Positions 1 through 7,912 are shown, numbered from the stretch's first letter. The stretch: 64,000 nt of DNA from Stenotrophomonas maltophilia (GCA_009912235.1 WNDS01000005.1:315001-379000), one strand, 5' to 3'. Program-made: numbers and translations. Notes: generated by a model from the sequence alone, not told the origin.

Positions 1-46
1 CGCCTGCTCGCTGGAAAACCCGGAAGCCTGCGAGGCTTGCCAGTAA
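1..46 (+). CDS. nrdA: Ribonucleotide reductase class Ia alpha subunit, 3' end only
   Basis: Only the last 14 codons lie in the window, read from base 2 to the TAA at 44-46. They end in ACEACQ, a Cys-x-x-Cys tail like the redox-active C-terminal cysteines that re-reduce the active site of class I NrdA. The identification rests on this tail plus the adjacent nrdB on the same strand, 112 bases downstream. The two genes would supply the alpha and beta subunits of aerobic ribonucleoside-diphosphate reductase, which makes dNDPs for DNA synthesis. Confidence 0.8.
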   Translation, partial: ACSLENPEACEACQ

Positions 47-54
47 CACCGCGC

Positions 55-80
55 GGTGGGTGCCGACCGTTGGTCGGCAT
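55..80 (+). repeat. SMAG-like palindrome (degenerate) in the nrdA-nrdB gap
   Basis: The inverted repeat TGCCGACC-GTT-GGTCGGCA forms an 8-bp stem preceded by GTGG instead of the usual GTAG. It is the first of two such elements between nrdA and nrdB. Elements of this shape, GTAG followed by a GC-rich stem with a 3-5 base loop, are a known repeat family of Stenotrophomonas. Confidence 0.65.
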
Positions 81-107
81 GCCTGCTCCGCTGCGGAAAC
101 ACCCACG

Positions 108-132
108 GTAGCGCCGGGCCATGCCCGGCGGC
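108..132 (+). repeat. SMAG-type GTAG palindrome in the nrdA-nrdB gap
   Basis: GTAG is followed by GCCGGGC-CAT-GCCCGGC, a perfect 7-bp stem. It ends about 15 bases before the nrdB ribosome-binding site, so it would be transcribed inside the nrdAB mRNA and could affect stability or relative subunit levels. That role is inference. Confidence 0.85.
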
Positions 133-158
133 TCACCCAGGAATTCAAGGAAACACCC

Positions 159-1178
159 ATGGCCGACAAGCCCAAGCAGATGCTGCTCGATCCCGGTTTC
201 GAACTGACCCTGCGCCCGATGCGCTACCCGCAGTTCTATGACATGTACCGGAATGCGATCAAGAACACCTGGACGGTGGAAGAGATCAACTTCCAGATCG
301 ACATCAGCGACCTGCACAGCAAGATGTCGCCGGGTGAGCGCCACCTGATCCACCGCCTGGTCGCGTTCTTCGCCACCGGCGATTCGATCGTGTCCAACAA
401 CCTGGTGCTGAACCTGTACCAGCACTTGAACGCCCCCGAGGCGCGCATGTACCTGTCGCGCCAGCTGTACGAAGAAGCGCTGCACGTGCAGTTCTACCTG
501 ACCCTGCTGGACAACTACCTGCCGGATCCGGACGAGCGCGTCAAAGCCTTCGCCGCGGTGGAGAACATCGACTCGATCAAGAAGAAGGCCGATTTCTGCT
601 TCAAGTGGATCGACTCGATCCAGGAGCTGAAGCGCATCGAGACCCGCGAAGAGCGTCGCCAGTTCCTGCTGAACCAGATCTGCTTCGCCGCGTGCATCGA
701 GGGCCTGTTCTTCTTCGCCGCGTTCGCCTACGTGTACTACTTCCGTTCGCGTGGCTTGCTCAACGGCCTGGCCTCGGGTACCAACTGGGTGTTCCGCGAC
801 GAAAGCGCGCACATGGATTTCGCCTTCGAGTGCGTGGACGTGATCCGTGAGGAAGAGCCGGACCTGTTCGACGACAAGATGAAGCAGGATGTCTACGACA
901 TGCTGGCCGAAGCGATCGAGTGCGAAGTGCAGTTCGCCGAGGACGTGCTGTCCGGGGGCGTGGCGGGTATTTCCACCCGTGACATGCGCCAGTACCTGCA
1001 GCACTGCGCCGACAACCATTTCCATCGCCTGGGCATGGAGCGCAAGTACAACGTGCGCAACCCGCTGAGCTTCATGGAACTGCAGGACGTGCAGGAACTG
1101 ACCAACTTCTTCGAACGTCGCGCTTCGGCCTACCAGGTGGGCGTGCAGGGCGAAGTGGCCTTCGACATGAACTTCTGA
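159..1178 (+). CDS. nrdB: Ribonucleoside-diphosphate reductase, beta subunit (class Ia)
   Basis: A 339-residue protein that houses the diiron-tyrosyl radical cofactor used by NrdA to reduce ribonucleotides in the cytosol. The diiron and radical residues are visible: Asp75 in the ATGDS motif, Glu106 and His109 in YEEALHVQFY, the radical Tyr113 four residues further on, and the later IEGLFF and DESAHMDF motifs that carry the remaining Glu/His ligands. The ATG at 159 is chosen because AAGGA lies 7 bases upstream and the protein then starts at the usual position. Open sequence continues further upstream but runs through the palindromic repeat. A hairpin terminator follows the stop. Confidence 0.97.
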   Translation: MADKPKQMLLDPGFELTLRPMRYPQFYDMYRNAIKNTWTVEEINFQIDISDLHSKMSPGERHLIHRLVAFFATGDSIVSNNLVLNLYQHLNAPEARMYLSRQLYEEALHVQFYLTLLDNYLPDPDERVKAFAAVENIDSIKKKADFCFKWIDSIQELKRIETREERRQFLLNQICFAACIEGLFFFAAFAYVYYFRSRGLLNGLASGTNWVFRDESAHMDFAFECVDVIREEEPDLFDDKMKQDVYDMLAEAIECEVQFAEDVLSGGVAGISTRDMRQYLQHCADNHFHRLGMERKYNVRNPLSFMELQDVQELTNFFERRASAYQVGVQGEVAFDMNF

Positions 1179-1206
1179 CCGCAACGGTCAGCAGCGTCGA
1201 CGAAAT

Positions 1207-1228
1207 CCCCGGCCAAGGCCGGGGTTTT
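1207..1228 (+). terminator. Rho-independent terminator of nrdAB
   Basis: Perfect stem CCCCGGCC-AA-GGCCGGGG followed by TTTT, starting 28 bases after the nrdB stop codon. Confidence 0.85.
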
Positions 1229-1317
1229 GCGTTCCAGGCCCATTGCAGGTCCGGCGACGGCCGGCATTCACGGCGCTGCCGTAGAATTCCCACCCTCCCC
1301 ACACACCGGCCCCCGCC

Positions 1318-1728
1318 ATGACCCCCATCCCCGAAACCGTGCCGCCCATCGAAGTGTGCATGGCCGAAATCGTCTTCCCCAACCACACCAACCACCTCGG
1401 CACCCTGTTCGGTGGCCAGGCGCTGGCCTGGATGGACAAGGCCGCCTTCCTGGCCGCCGCCCGCTATTCGCGCCGCACCGTGGTGACCGCGCGCAGCGAC
1501 CAGGTCGATTTCAAGCTGCCGATCCGCGTTGGTGACATGGTCGAAACCGTGGGCCGCATCGTGGAAGTGGGCCGCAGCTCGATGAAAGTCGAGGTTGAAC
1601 TGATCGCCGAGGACCTGCACAGCGGCGAGCGCAAGCTGTGCACCCGTGGCCACTTCGTGATGATCGCGCTGGATGCCGACGGCCATCCGATCGGCGTACC
1701 GGCACTGCCGGGCACCCCGGCGGCCTGA
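1318..1728 (+). CDS. Acyl-CoA thioesterase, hotdog fold (YciA/BFIT-like)
   Basis: A 136-residue single hotdog-domain protein. It has the thioesterase signature of this group: NHLGTLFGGQALAWMDKAA near residues 26-44, with the conserved Asn-His-x-Gly and the catalytic Asp, followed by the beta-sheet segment around VDFKLPIRVGD. Members hydrolyse acyl-CoA to free acid and CoA in the cytosol, usually as hexamers. The ATG at 1318 follows a spacer with no strong Shine-Dalgarno. It is 43 bases from the downstream sirtuin gene on the same strand and may be cotranscribed with it. Substrate chain length cannot be read from sequence. Confidence 0.88.
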   Translation: MTPIPETVPPIEVCMAEIVFPNHTNHLGTLFGGQALAWMDKAAFLAAARYSRRTVVTARSDQVDFKLPIRVGDMVETVGRIVEVGRSSMKVEVELIAEDLHSGERKLCTRGHFVMIALDADGHPIGVPALPGTPAA

Positions 1729-1770
1729 CCCCGGCTTGCGGGGGCGCCGCTGCGCCCCCATCTGGCTGGC

Positions 1771-2577
1771 ATGACCCCGCCGCTCACTGACTTCATCGAC
1801 CGCGCCCGGCGCCTGTTCGTGCTGACCGGCGCCGGCCGCAGCACCGCCTCGGGCATCCCGGATTACCGCGATGCCGACGGCCAGTGGAAGCGCACCCCGC
1901 CGGTGACCTACCAGGCCTTCATGGGCGAGGCCGCCACCCGCCAGCGCTACTGGGCGCGCAGCCTGCTGGGCTGGCTGCGCTTCGGCCTGGCCCGGCCCAA
2001 CGGCACCCACCAGGCGCTGGCGGCGCTAGAGGCGCGCGGCACGTTGGAACTGCTGCTGACCCAGAACGTGGACGGCCTGCACCAGCGTGCCGGCAGCCGC
2101 AACGTGATCGACCTGCACGGTCGCCTGGACCAGGTGCGCTGCATGGGCTGCGAACGGCGCAGCGGCCGTGAGGCGTTCCAGCAGCACCTGCTCGACGCCA
2201 ACCCCGGCTGGGAAACGCTGGAGGCGGGCATCGCCCCCGACGGCGACGCCGACCTGGACACCGATTTTTCCACCTTCGTGGTGCCCGATTGCGTGCACTG
2301 CGGCGGCCTGTTGAAGCCGGATGTGGTGTTCTTCGGCGAAAACGTGCCGCGCGAGCGCGTGGCGGCCGTCCATGCACACCTGCAGCAGACCGACGCTGTG
2401 CTGGTGGTGGGCTCCTCGCTGATGGTCTATTCCGGGTTCCGCTTCGTGCAGGCCGCGGCCAAGGCTGGCGTACCGGTGGCCGCACTGAACCGTGGCCGTA
2501 CCCGTGCCGACGACCTGCTGCAGTTCAAGGATGAGCGCGACTGCGCCGAAGCGTTGGCGGGTTTCGCGACCCGGTAG
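1771..2577 (+). CDS. NAD-dependent protein deacylase, class II sirtuin
   Basis: A 268-residue Sir2-family enzyme expected to remove acyl groups from lysines using NAD+. The Rossmann NAD-binding motif is GAGRSTASGIPDYRD at the N terminus. QNVDGLHQRAG supplies the Gln-Asn-x-Asp motif, and HGRLDQVRC carries the catalytic His. The zinc site is two Cys-x2-Cys pairs, in RCMGCE and DCVHCGG. GSSLMV and LNRGRT complete NAD binding. The Arg after GAG is unusual: most sirtuins have a small or hydrophobic residue there. Length and motifs fit the class II (SIRT4-like) bacterial group. It uses NAD+, the product of the pncA/nadV/nadM genes 4-8 kb away. Confidence 0.93.
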   Translation: MTPPLTDFIDRARRLFVLTGAGRSTASGIPDYRDADGQWKRTPPVTYQAFMGEAATRQRYWARSLLGWLRFGLARPNGTHQALAALEARGTLELLLTQNVDGLHQRAGSRNVIDLHGRLDQVRCMGCERRSGREAFQQHLLDANPGWETLEAGIAPDGDADLDTDFSTFVVPDCVHCGGLLKPDVVFFGENVPRERVAAVHAHLQQTDAVLVVGSSLMVYSGFRFVQAAAKAGVPVAALNRGRTRADDLLQFKDERDCAEALAGFATR

Positions 2578-2671
2578 CGCCCCCGCGAAACAGCGATCCA
2601 CGCCAAGGCTTGATCCCGGCGCCGGACAGCGCTGCAATACGCCCCCTGTTCCCTGCCGTCGCCCCCTGCCC

Positions 2672-3772
2672 GTGAGCCAGCTGTTTTCGCCTGTTTCGTT
2701 TGGACCCCTCACCCTGCCCAACCGCATCGTCATTCCGCCGATGTGCCAGTACTCCGCCGAAGACGGCCGCGCCAGCGACTGGCACGCCATGCACCTGGGC
2801 AACCTGGCGCAGTCCGGCGCCGGCCTGCTGATCCTGGAAGCGACTGCGGTCGAACCGCGTGGGCACATCAGCTGGGCCGACCTGGGCCTGTGGGACGATG
2901 CCACCGAAGCCGCGCTCGCCCAGGTACTGGGTTCGGTACGCCGCTGGTCGTCCATGCCGCTGGGCATCCAACTGGCCCACGCCGGGCGCAAGGCCTCCTC
3001 CGCACGGCCGTGGGACGGCAGCAAGCAGATTGCCGCCGACGATGCACACGGCTGGCCGGTGGTGGCGCCGTCGCCGCGCCCCTTCCGCGCCGGTGATCCG
3101 GCACCTGACACCCTGGATGAGGAAGGCATCGCCGCCATCGTGCAGGCCTTCGCCGACAGCCCGGTGCGCGCCGACCGCCTGGGCCTGGACCTAATCGAGA
3201 TCCACGCCGCGCACGGTTACCTGCTGCACCAGTTCCTGTCGCCGCTCAGCAACCAGCGCACCGATGGCTACGGCGGCTCGCTGCCCAACCGCCTGCGCCT
3301 GCTGATGGAAGTGTTCGATGCCGTGCGCGCCGTGGTCTCCGAGCGGATGGCCGTGGGCGTGCGCATTTGCGCCAGCGACTGGGTGGACGGCGGCTGGGAC
3401 CTGGCGCAGAGCGAAACGCTGGCGCTGATCCTGGAAGCGCGTGGCTGCCACTACCTGCATGTGTCCAGTGCCGGCCTGGACGAGCGGCAGAAGATCAACA
3501 TCGCGCCGAACTACCAGGTGCCGTTCGCACAGGCGATCAAGGCCAAGGTGCGCATGCCGGTCATTGCCGTGGGCCTGATCACCGAACCGGACCAGGCCGA
3601 ATCGATCCTGCGCCACAACCAGGCCGATGCCGTCGCCGTGGCGCGCGGCATGCTGTACGACCCGCGCTGGGCCTGGCATGCCGCCGCGGCGCTGGGCGAC
3701 AGCGTGGTGCCGTCGCCGCAGTACCTGCGCTGCGAACCACGCGACGTGCGCCACCTGTTCACCGCACGCTGA
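2672..3772 (+). CDS. NADH:flavin oxidoreductase, old yellow enzyme (XenA/YqjM type)
   Basis: A 366-residue FMN-binding TIM-barrel ene-reductase. The N-terminal PMCQYSAEDG has the Cys and Tyr typical of thermophilic-like (YqjM/XenA) old yellow enzymes. HPTG-like substrate contacts and IHAAHGYLLHQFLSP follow, then DGYGGSLPNR, which helps hold FMN. Such enzymes reduce activated C=C bonds of enones and nitro compounds at the expense of NAD(P)H. The GTG at 2672 is preferred because the protein then begins SQLFSPVSFGPLTLPNR, the normal N terminus of the family. The open frame upstream runs back into the sirtuin gene. It is convergent with the LysR gene downstream. Confidence 0.92.
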   Translation: MSQLFSPVSFGPLTLPNRIVIPPMCQYSAEDGRASDWHAMHLGNLAQSGAGLLILEATAVEPRGHISWADLGLWDDATEAALAQVLGSVRRWSSMPLGIQLAHAGRKASSARPWDGSKQIAADDAHGWPVVAPSPRPFRAGDPAPDTLDEEGIAAIVQAFADSPVRADRLGLDLIEIHAAHGYLLHQFLSPLSNQRTDGYGGSLPNRLRLLMEVFDAVRAVVSERMAVGVRICASDWVDGGWDLAQSETLALILEARGCHYLHVSSAGLDERQKINIAPNYQVPFAQAIKAKVRMPVIAVGLITEPDQAESILRHNQADAVAVARGMLYDPRWAWHAAAALGDSVVPSPQYLRCEPRDVRHLFTAR

Positions 3773-3869
3773 GCAACGCCGCCTACACCCGCCAGGCCGG
3801 TGGCAGACCGGCCTGCAGGTGGCTGTGCAGTGCCCGGATGCGTGCAGTGAAATCGCGGCGGTCGCTCAC

Positions 3870-4661
3870 TCAGAAGTACGACTCCATCGGTACCAGCGCC
3901 GGTGCGGTGTCGCCGGCCAGCACGGCCTGCAGCCGGCCATCGCGCAGGTAGGGCCCGGCCACGAACGCGGCCAGCCGGGTGATGCCGCCGCCAGCGGCCG
4001 CCAGCTCGGCCAGCGCGTCGATGTCATCGCATACCATGCCCGGTTGCATGGCCGCGTCGATGCGCCGCTGGGAACCGTCCAGCGCCCACGGCAACGGCCG
4101 GCCGTCGGCGGGGAAGCGGTAACGCAGGGCCGGGTGGCGGGCCAGCTCGGCCACGCTGGTGGGCGTGCCGGCCGCCGCCAGGTAGGACGGCGCGGCGCAC
4201 AGCACGAACGGTACCCGTGCCAGCGGGCGGGCCACCAGGCCATCCTCCAGCTGCTCAGCGATGCGGATGCTCACGTCCACCGCTTCCTGCGCGTGGCGCA
4301 CGGCGTGGTCGGACAGGCTCAGTTCCAGCTGCAGCTGCGCCAGCACGTGGCGCCCGAACGCGCGGCTGCAGGCAATGCGCAGCGGGCCGGCCGGCGCGAT
4401 GTCGCCGCTGGTCACGGCGGCCTCGGCGCGGGCCAGGTCGCCTTCGATATGCCGCACCTGCGCCAGGTACTGCGCACCGGACTCGCTGAGTGCCAGCTGG
4501 CGCGTGCTGCGGTTGAACAGGCGCACGCCCAGGTGCGCCTCCAGCCGGGTGATGTTCTGGCCCACCGCCGTGGCACTGATGCCCAGCGTGCGTGCAGCGG
4601 CGGCAATGCTGCCGGCGTCGGCAGTGCGGGTGAAGCTTCGGATCAGCTGCAACAGGTTCAT
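3870..4661 (-). CDS. LysR-family transcriptional regulator
   Basis: A 263-residue regulator with an N-terminal winged HTH (residues 1-60, containing TADAGSIAAAARTLGISATAVGQNITRLEAHLG, typical of LysR proteins) and a substrate-binding domain. It is shorter than the usual 290-310 residues. The ATG at 4661 places the HTH at the very N terminus as expected. It is divergent from the small DUF2798 membrane gene, with a 125-base gap that contains an inverted repeat, so it probably controls that gene and itself. The effector is unknown. Confidence 0.9.
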   Translation of the reverse strand: MNLLQLIRSFTRTADAGSIAAAARTLGISATAVGQNITRLEAHLGVRLFNRSTRQLALSESGAQYLAQVRHIEGDLARAEAAVTSGDIAPAGPLRIACSRAFGRHVLAQLQLELSLSDHAVRHAQEAVDVSIRIAEQLEDGLVARPLARVPFVLCAAPSYLAAAGTPTSVAELARHPALRYRFPADGRPLPWALDGSQRRIDAAMQPGMVCDDIDALAELAAAGGGITRLAAFVAGPYLRDGRLQAVLAGDTAPALVPMESYF

Positions 4662-4688
4662 GACCTGCCAGCTTGCCACGGCGGCGGC

Positions 4689-4716
4689 CCAAGCGTGGCT
4701 TGGGTCTGAACCAAGC
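4689..4716. promoter_or_regulatory. Candidate LysR operator between divergent genes
   Basis: CCAAGC-GTG-GCTTGG is a perfect 6-bp inverted repeat, followed 7 bases later by a third CCAAGC half-site. It lies 27 bases upstream of the LysR start and about 70 bases upstream of the DUF2798 start. The position fits LysR autoregulation plus control of the divergent gene. Binding is inferred, not shown. Confidence 0.45.
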
Positions 4717-4786
4717 GCGGCGGGGCGCCCGCCGCTGCCCGGGGCTGTCAGGCTGCGCGCCCCTTCACGTTGCCCGCCTGCCCTGC

Positions 4787-5056
4787 ATGAGCACACCGTT
4801 GCGCCCCCGCCTGCTGCACCCCCGCTGGAAACTGCATGCCCGCAGCACGCCGTTCGTCTTCGCCTTCTTCATGTCCAGCCTGATGGCACTGCTGATGTGC
4901 ATGGTCATCACCGGCGTCAACGCCGGGCTGGGGCAGGGCTATGCCGCCCGCGTACTGGGCGCCTACCAGCTGGCGATGCCGGCGGCGTTCTGCGGGGTCC
5001 TGCTGCTGCGGCCACTGGTGCAGCGTCTGGTGGCGGTCACCGTGCGCGCACACTGA
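4787..5056 (+). CDS. Small membrane protein, DUF2798 family
   Basis: An 89-residue protein with two predicted transmembrane helices: residues about 23-45 (FVFAFFMSSLMALLMCMVIT) and 60-80. The short basic N terminus and the MxxLM pattern in the first helix fit DUF2798, a family of unknown function often found beside LysR regulators. The ATG at 4787 has no obvious Shine-Dalgarno. It is divergent from the LysR gene and 60 bases upstream of purU, so part of the purU transcription may come from its promoter. Confidence 0.75.
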   Translation: MSTPLRPRLLHPRWKLHARSTPFVFAFFMSSLMALLMCMVITGVNAGLGQGYAARVLGAYQLAMPAAFCGVLLLRPLVQRLVAVTVRAH

Positions 5057-5116
5057 GCATCGGTTGCATCTGACAGCATCGTCCACGCCGGCACGGTGCT
5101 GCCCTACACTCGGGCG

Positions 5117-5968
5117 ATGAGCCCCGATTCCATCCTCACCCTGTCCTGCCCCGACCGTACCGGCATCGTCTACCGCGTGTCCGGGCTGCTGTTCGACCAC
5201 GGCTGCAACATCCTCGATGCCCAGCAGTTCGGCGACGAGGAAAGCGGCCGTTTCTTCCTGCGCGTGCATTTCGACCGCGACGCCGGGCTGCCGCTGGACA
5301 CCGTGCATGCCGCGATGGCGACGCTGGCCCAGGCCTTCGGCATGGAATGGCAGCTGCACGACGGCCGCCGCCGCGCACGCCTGCTGGTGCTGGTCAGCAA
5401 GCAGGGCCATTGCCTCAACGACCTGCTGTTCCGCGCGCACAGCGGGCAGCTGAAGGTGGACATCGCCGCAGTGGCGTCCAACCACGCCGACTTCGCGCCG
5501 CTGGCGGCGTCCTATCAGGTGCTGTTCCACCACCTGCCGGTGAGCGCTGAAACGCGCGCGGTGCAGGAACAGCAGATCATCGACCTGGTCGAGCGCGAGC
5601 ATATCGACCTGGTGGTGCTGGCCCGCTACATGCAGATCCTCTCGCCCACACTGTGCCGCGCGCTCAGTGGCCGCGCGATCAACATCCACCATAGTTTCCT
5701 GCCCAGCTTCAAGGGCGCGCAGCCATACCACCAGGCGCACGCACGCGGGGTCAAGATCATCGGTGCCACCGCGCACTACGTCACCGAAGACCTGGACGAA
5801 GGCCCGATCATCGAACAGGACGTAGCCCGCGTGGACCACGTGATGGCCCCGCGCGAACTGGTGCGGCTGGGCAGCGATACCGAATCGCAGGTGCTGGCCC
5901 GCGCCGTGCGCCGGCATGTGGAGCACCGCATCCTGCTCAACGGGCACCGCACGGTGGTGTTCCGGTAA
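5117..5968 (+). CDS. purU: Formyltetrahydrofolate deformylase
   Basis: A 283-residue enzyme that hydrolyses 10-formyl-THF to formate and THF, balancing one-carbon pools and feeding formate to PurT. An N-terminal ACT domain (residues 1-80, starting DSILTLSCPDRTGIVYRVSG) is followed by a formyltransferase domain. The catalytic triad is visible as Asn and His in INIHHSFLPSFKGAQPYHQA and Asp in VTEDLDEGPIIEQ. Length matches the family (about 280). The ATG at 5117 is the first Met giving the normal N terminus. Confidence 0.96.
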   Translation: MSPDSILTLSCPDRTGIVYRVSGLLFDHGCNILDAQQFGDEESGRFFLRVHFDRDAGLPLDTVHAAMATLAQAFGMEWQLHDGRRRARLLVLVSKQGHCLNDLLFRAHSGQLKVDIAAVASNHADFAPLAASYQVLFHHLPVSAETRAVQEQQIIDLVEREHIDLVVLARYMQILSPTLCRALSGRAINIHHSFLPSFKGAQPYHQAHARGVKIIGATAHYVTEDLDEGPIIEQDVARVDHVMAPRELVRLGSDTESQVLARAVRRHVEHRILLNGHRTVVFR

Positions 5969-5985
5969 TCGCCCATCCCGCATCC

Positions 5986-6046
5986 GCCGGGCGTGGCCCG
6001 GCGCTACCACGGGTGCTATCCGGTAGTGCCGGCCGTTGGCCGGCAG
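5986..6046. repeat. Two SMAG-type palindromes, tail to tail
   Basis: The first (5986-6007) is in reverse orientation: GCCGGGC-GTG-GCCCGGC ending in CTAC. The second (6023-6046) is forward: GTAGTGCCGGCC-GTT-GGCCGGCA. They lie between the convergent purU and pncA genes, a typical setting, where they could act as bidirectional transcript ends. Confidence 0.85.
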
Positions 6047-6095
6047 CCTCGGGGTACCTGCCATCGCCGGCCCGCAGCCGGCACGATCACCCGCC

Positions 6096-6722
6096 TCAGC
6101 CGATCGCAATTCCCGCCTTGCCCAGTGCCTCACGCACCAGCGCGTCATTGGCCGCGGTCACCGGCCGGGTCAGCTCCCACAGGAACGTCACCCGGAAGCC
6201 GGATTTCACCGCGTCCTGCGCGCTCCACAGCACGCAGTAGTCGCGCGCCAGCCCACACACATGCACCTCGCGGATGCGGCGCTCATGCAGCCTGCCGGCC
6301 AGCCCGGTCGGCGGGCGGTCACCGGCCGGGCCGTGGTTCTCGCGGAAGGCGCTGTAGGAATCGACCTGCTGGCGGGTGGCCTTGCGCAGGACCAGGTCGG
6401 CCACGTTCCAGTCCACGCCCGGGTGCAGCTGCGCGCCGGCGCTGCCTTGCATGCAGTGGTCCGGCCACAGCGTCTGCGGCTGCGCGTGCAGCAGGATCGC
6501 TTCGAACGGCAGGTGCCCGGGGTGCTGGCTGGCAAATGACGCGTGGTCGGCAGGGCGCCAATCCTGGGCGGCCACCACCGTGCGGTAACGGCGCTGGGCC
6601 AGCAGATCGGCAATCGGTGCCACCAGTGCATCGCCCTGTTCGCAGGCCAGCGTGCCACCGGGCATGAAGTCCGGCTGCAGGTCGATCACCAGCAGGGCGA
6701 CATCGGCGGGCAGGGCGGTCAT
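6096..6722 (-). CDS. pncA: Nicotinamidase
   Basis: A 208-residue isochorismatase-fold hydrolase that converts nicotinamide to nicotinate, the first step of deamidating NAD salvage. Catalytic residues are visible: Asp in VIDLQPDFMPGG, Lys in LVLRKATRQQVDSYSAF, and the nucleophilic Cys in VHVCGLARDYCV. Metal-binding Asp and His occur in AQDWRPADHASF. The ATG at 6722 is preferred over a TTG four codons upstream because GAAG then sits at a proper ribosome-binding distance. It is the last gene of a minus-strand block with queH, nadV and nadM. Confidence 0.93.
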   Translation of the reverse strand: MTALPADVALLVIDLQPDFMPGGTLACEQGDALVAPIADLLAQRRYRTVVAAQDWRPADHASFASQHPGHLPFEAILLHAQPQTLWPDHCMQGSAGAQLHPGVDWNVADLVLRKATRQQVDSYSAFRENHGPAGDRPPTGLAGRLHERRIREVHVCGLARDYCVLWSAQDAVKSGFRVTFLWELTRPVTAANDALVREALGKAGIAIG

Positions 6723-6792
6723 GGCAGCTTCCAACGGCAGGCAACGGGGCGACCAGCGTGGACGCCCCGGCGGTGGCCGTCAATGCACCGGC

Positions 6793-7464
6793 TTATTCCT
6801 CTGTGGGCATCTCGTTGTCCTGCCCATAGTACAGCAGGCCGATCTTGATGCGTTCGCGCCCGTTCTCGCGGCGGTGGCGGTTGGCATCGCGCAGCGAATA
6901 CACGCAGCCGCAGTATTCCTGCTGGTAGAACTGCTCGCGCTTGCTGATCTCGATCATGCGGCTGGCACCGCCGCCCTTGCGCCAGTTGTAATCCCAGTAC
7001 TGCAGCCCGCCGTAATGCCATGCCGCACGCACGCCGCAGTCATTGATCTGCGCCATGTTCTTCCAGCGCGAAATGCCCAGCGACGAGCTGATGGTGTCGT
7101 AGCCGTGCTCATGCGCGTACAGCGCGGTGCGCTCGAAACGCATGTCGAAGCACATCGTGCAGCGGATGCCGCGCTCGGGCTCGTTTTCCATGCCACGCGC
7201 ACGGCTGAACCAGTTGTCGGTGTCGTAGCCGCAGTCGATGAACGGAATGCCGTGCTGCTCGGCGAAGCGGATGTTCTCCTGCTTGCGCAGCTCGTATTCC
7301 TTTACCGGGTGGATGTTGGGGTTGTAGAAGAAGATCGCGTAGTCGATCCCGGAGGCGGTGATGGCCTCCATCACTTCACCCGAACAGGGGGCGCAGCAGG
7401 AGTGCAGCAGCAGGCGCTTGCCTTCGGCCGGCAGGGTCAGGGTAGGGCGTTGGAGCTCGGTCAT
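6793..7464 (-). CDS. queH: Epoxyqueuosine reductase QueH (DUF208), B12-independent
   Basis: A 223-residue protein of the QueH family, which carries out the last step of queuosine synthesis in tRNA (epoxyqueuosine to queuosine) without cobalamin. It replaces the B12-dependent QueG. The metal-cluster and redox cysteines are visible: Cys23, Cys24 and Cys27 in [12 protein letters not shown], Cys102 and Cys105 in RCTMCFDMR, and Cys185 and Cys187 in [11 protein letters not shown]. The ATG at 7464 gives the normal N terminus, though the frame is open further upstream. No good Shine-Dalgarno precedes it. A cobalamin riboswitch lies about 150 bases upstream on the same strand, which would fit repression of this enzyme when B12 is present. 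Confidence 0.94.
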   Translation of the reverse strand: MTELQRPTLTLPAEGKRLLLHSCCAPCSGEVMEAITASGIDYAIFFYNPNIHPVKEYELRKQENIRFAEQHGIPFIDCGYDTDNWFSRARGMENEPERGIRCTMCFDMRFERTALYAHEHGYDTISSSLGISRWKNMAQINDCGVRAAWHYGGLQYWDYNWRKGGGASRMIEISKREQFYQQEYCGCVYSLRDANRHRRENGRERIKIGLLYYGQDNEMPTEE

Positions 7465-7611
7465 GGTCGGGTGCGTCTGGGCGTGGGCAACGGATCTGGT
7501 CGGAAACCGTGAACAGGACGCTCGCGGCCACACCGCCTGCACGCGCAGGTCGACATTGGCCCCGGCAACCTCCCCGCGGAGATTCCAGGTTGAGTCAGGG
7601 GACGGTCGTGT

Positions 7612-7856
7612 CCCCCGGCCGGGGCCGGTATTCGGGCTGATGGACACGGGCTGCAGCCCACCTACTACCTGCCGCTTCCCAGGCGGGAGCCCAGTGCTGT
7701 TGGCAGGTTTCGTTTCCATTCACCGCTGCGGGGCAGCTCCGCAATGGGCGCGCGAGGCGCCTTCACCGGATTCCCGTTTAAATCCCCGCCGCCATCCAGC
7801 CACGGCAGGGATACCTTCGGCGTGCCCACGGCGGACGCGTTGCCGGCACCGGTCAA
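7612..7856 (-). ncRNA. Cobalamin riboswitch upstream of queH
   Basis: Reading the minus strand, the conserved parts appear in order. An outer stem arm is at 7855-7843 (TGACCGGTGCCGG). The core AACGGGAATCCGGTGAA is at 7778-7762. The B12 box GCTGCCCCGCAGCGGTGA is at 7737-7720. The 3' core, GCACTGG then CCTGGGAAG, is at 7697-7675. A closing segment, AGCCCGAATACCGGCC, is at 7638-7623. This order and spacing match the cobalamin (AdoCbl) aptamer class. A possible expression-platform hairpin, GGGGAC-n6-GTCCCC, follows near 7612-7595. The next gene on the strand is queH. The ends are approximate. Confidence 0.88.
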
Positions 7857-7873
7857 GGCCCGGGGGGAAGGAA

Positions 7874-7912
7874 GGGGTCGGATCCCGCTGCCACGCAGCG
7901 GGCTCTGACCCC
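7874..7912. repeat. GGGGTC imperfect palindrome, copy 1 of 5
   Basis: GGGGTCGGATCCCGCTGC pairs with GCAGCGGGCTCTGACCCC to form a long imperfect hairpin. The same outer sequence (GGGGTC-n-GATCC ... GACCCC) with a varying centre recurs at 10749, 15373, 22796 and 56090, always between genes. This copy sits between nadV and the riboswitch start, where it may terminate nadV mRNA. Confidence 0.8.

Noticed and set aside
3773..3869. A gene or terminator between the old yellow enzyme and LysR genes
   Set aside because: Only a short GGCCGGT-type imperfect hairpin without T-run is present, and no frame with a start site.
7465..7719. An N-terminal extension of QueH by 85 residues
   Set aside because: The extra frame runs through the 3' half of the riboswitch and does not resemble any QueH N terminus.
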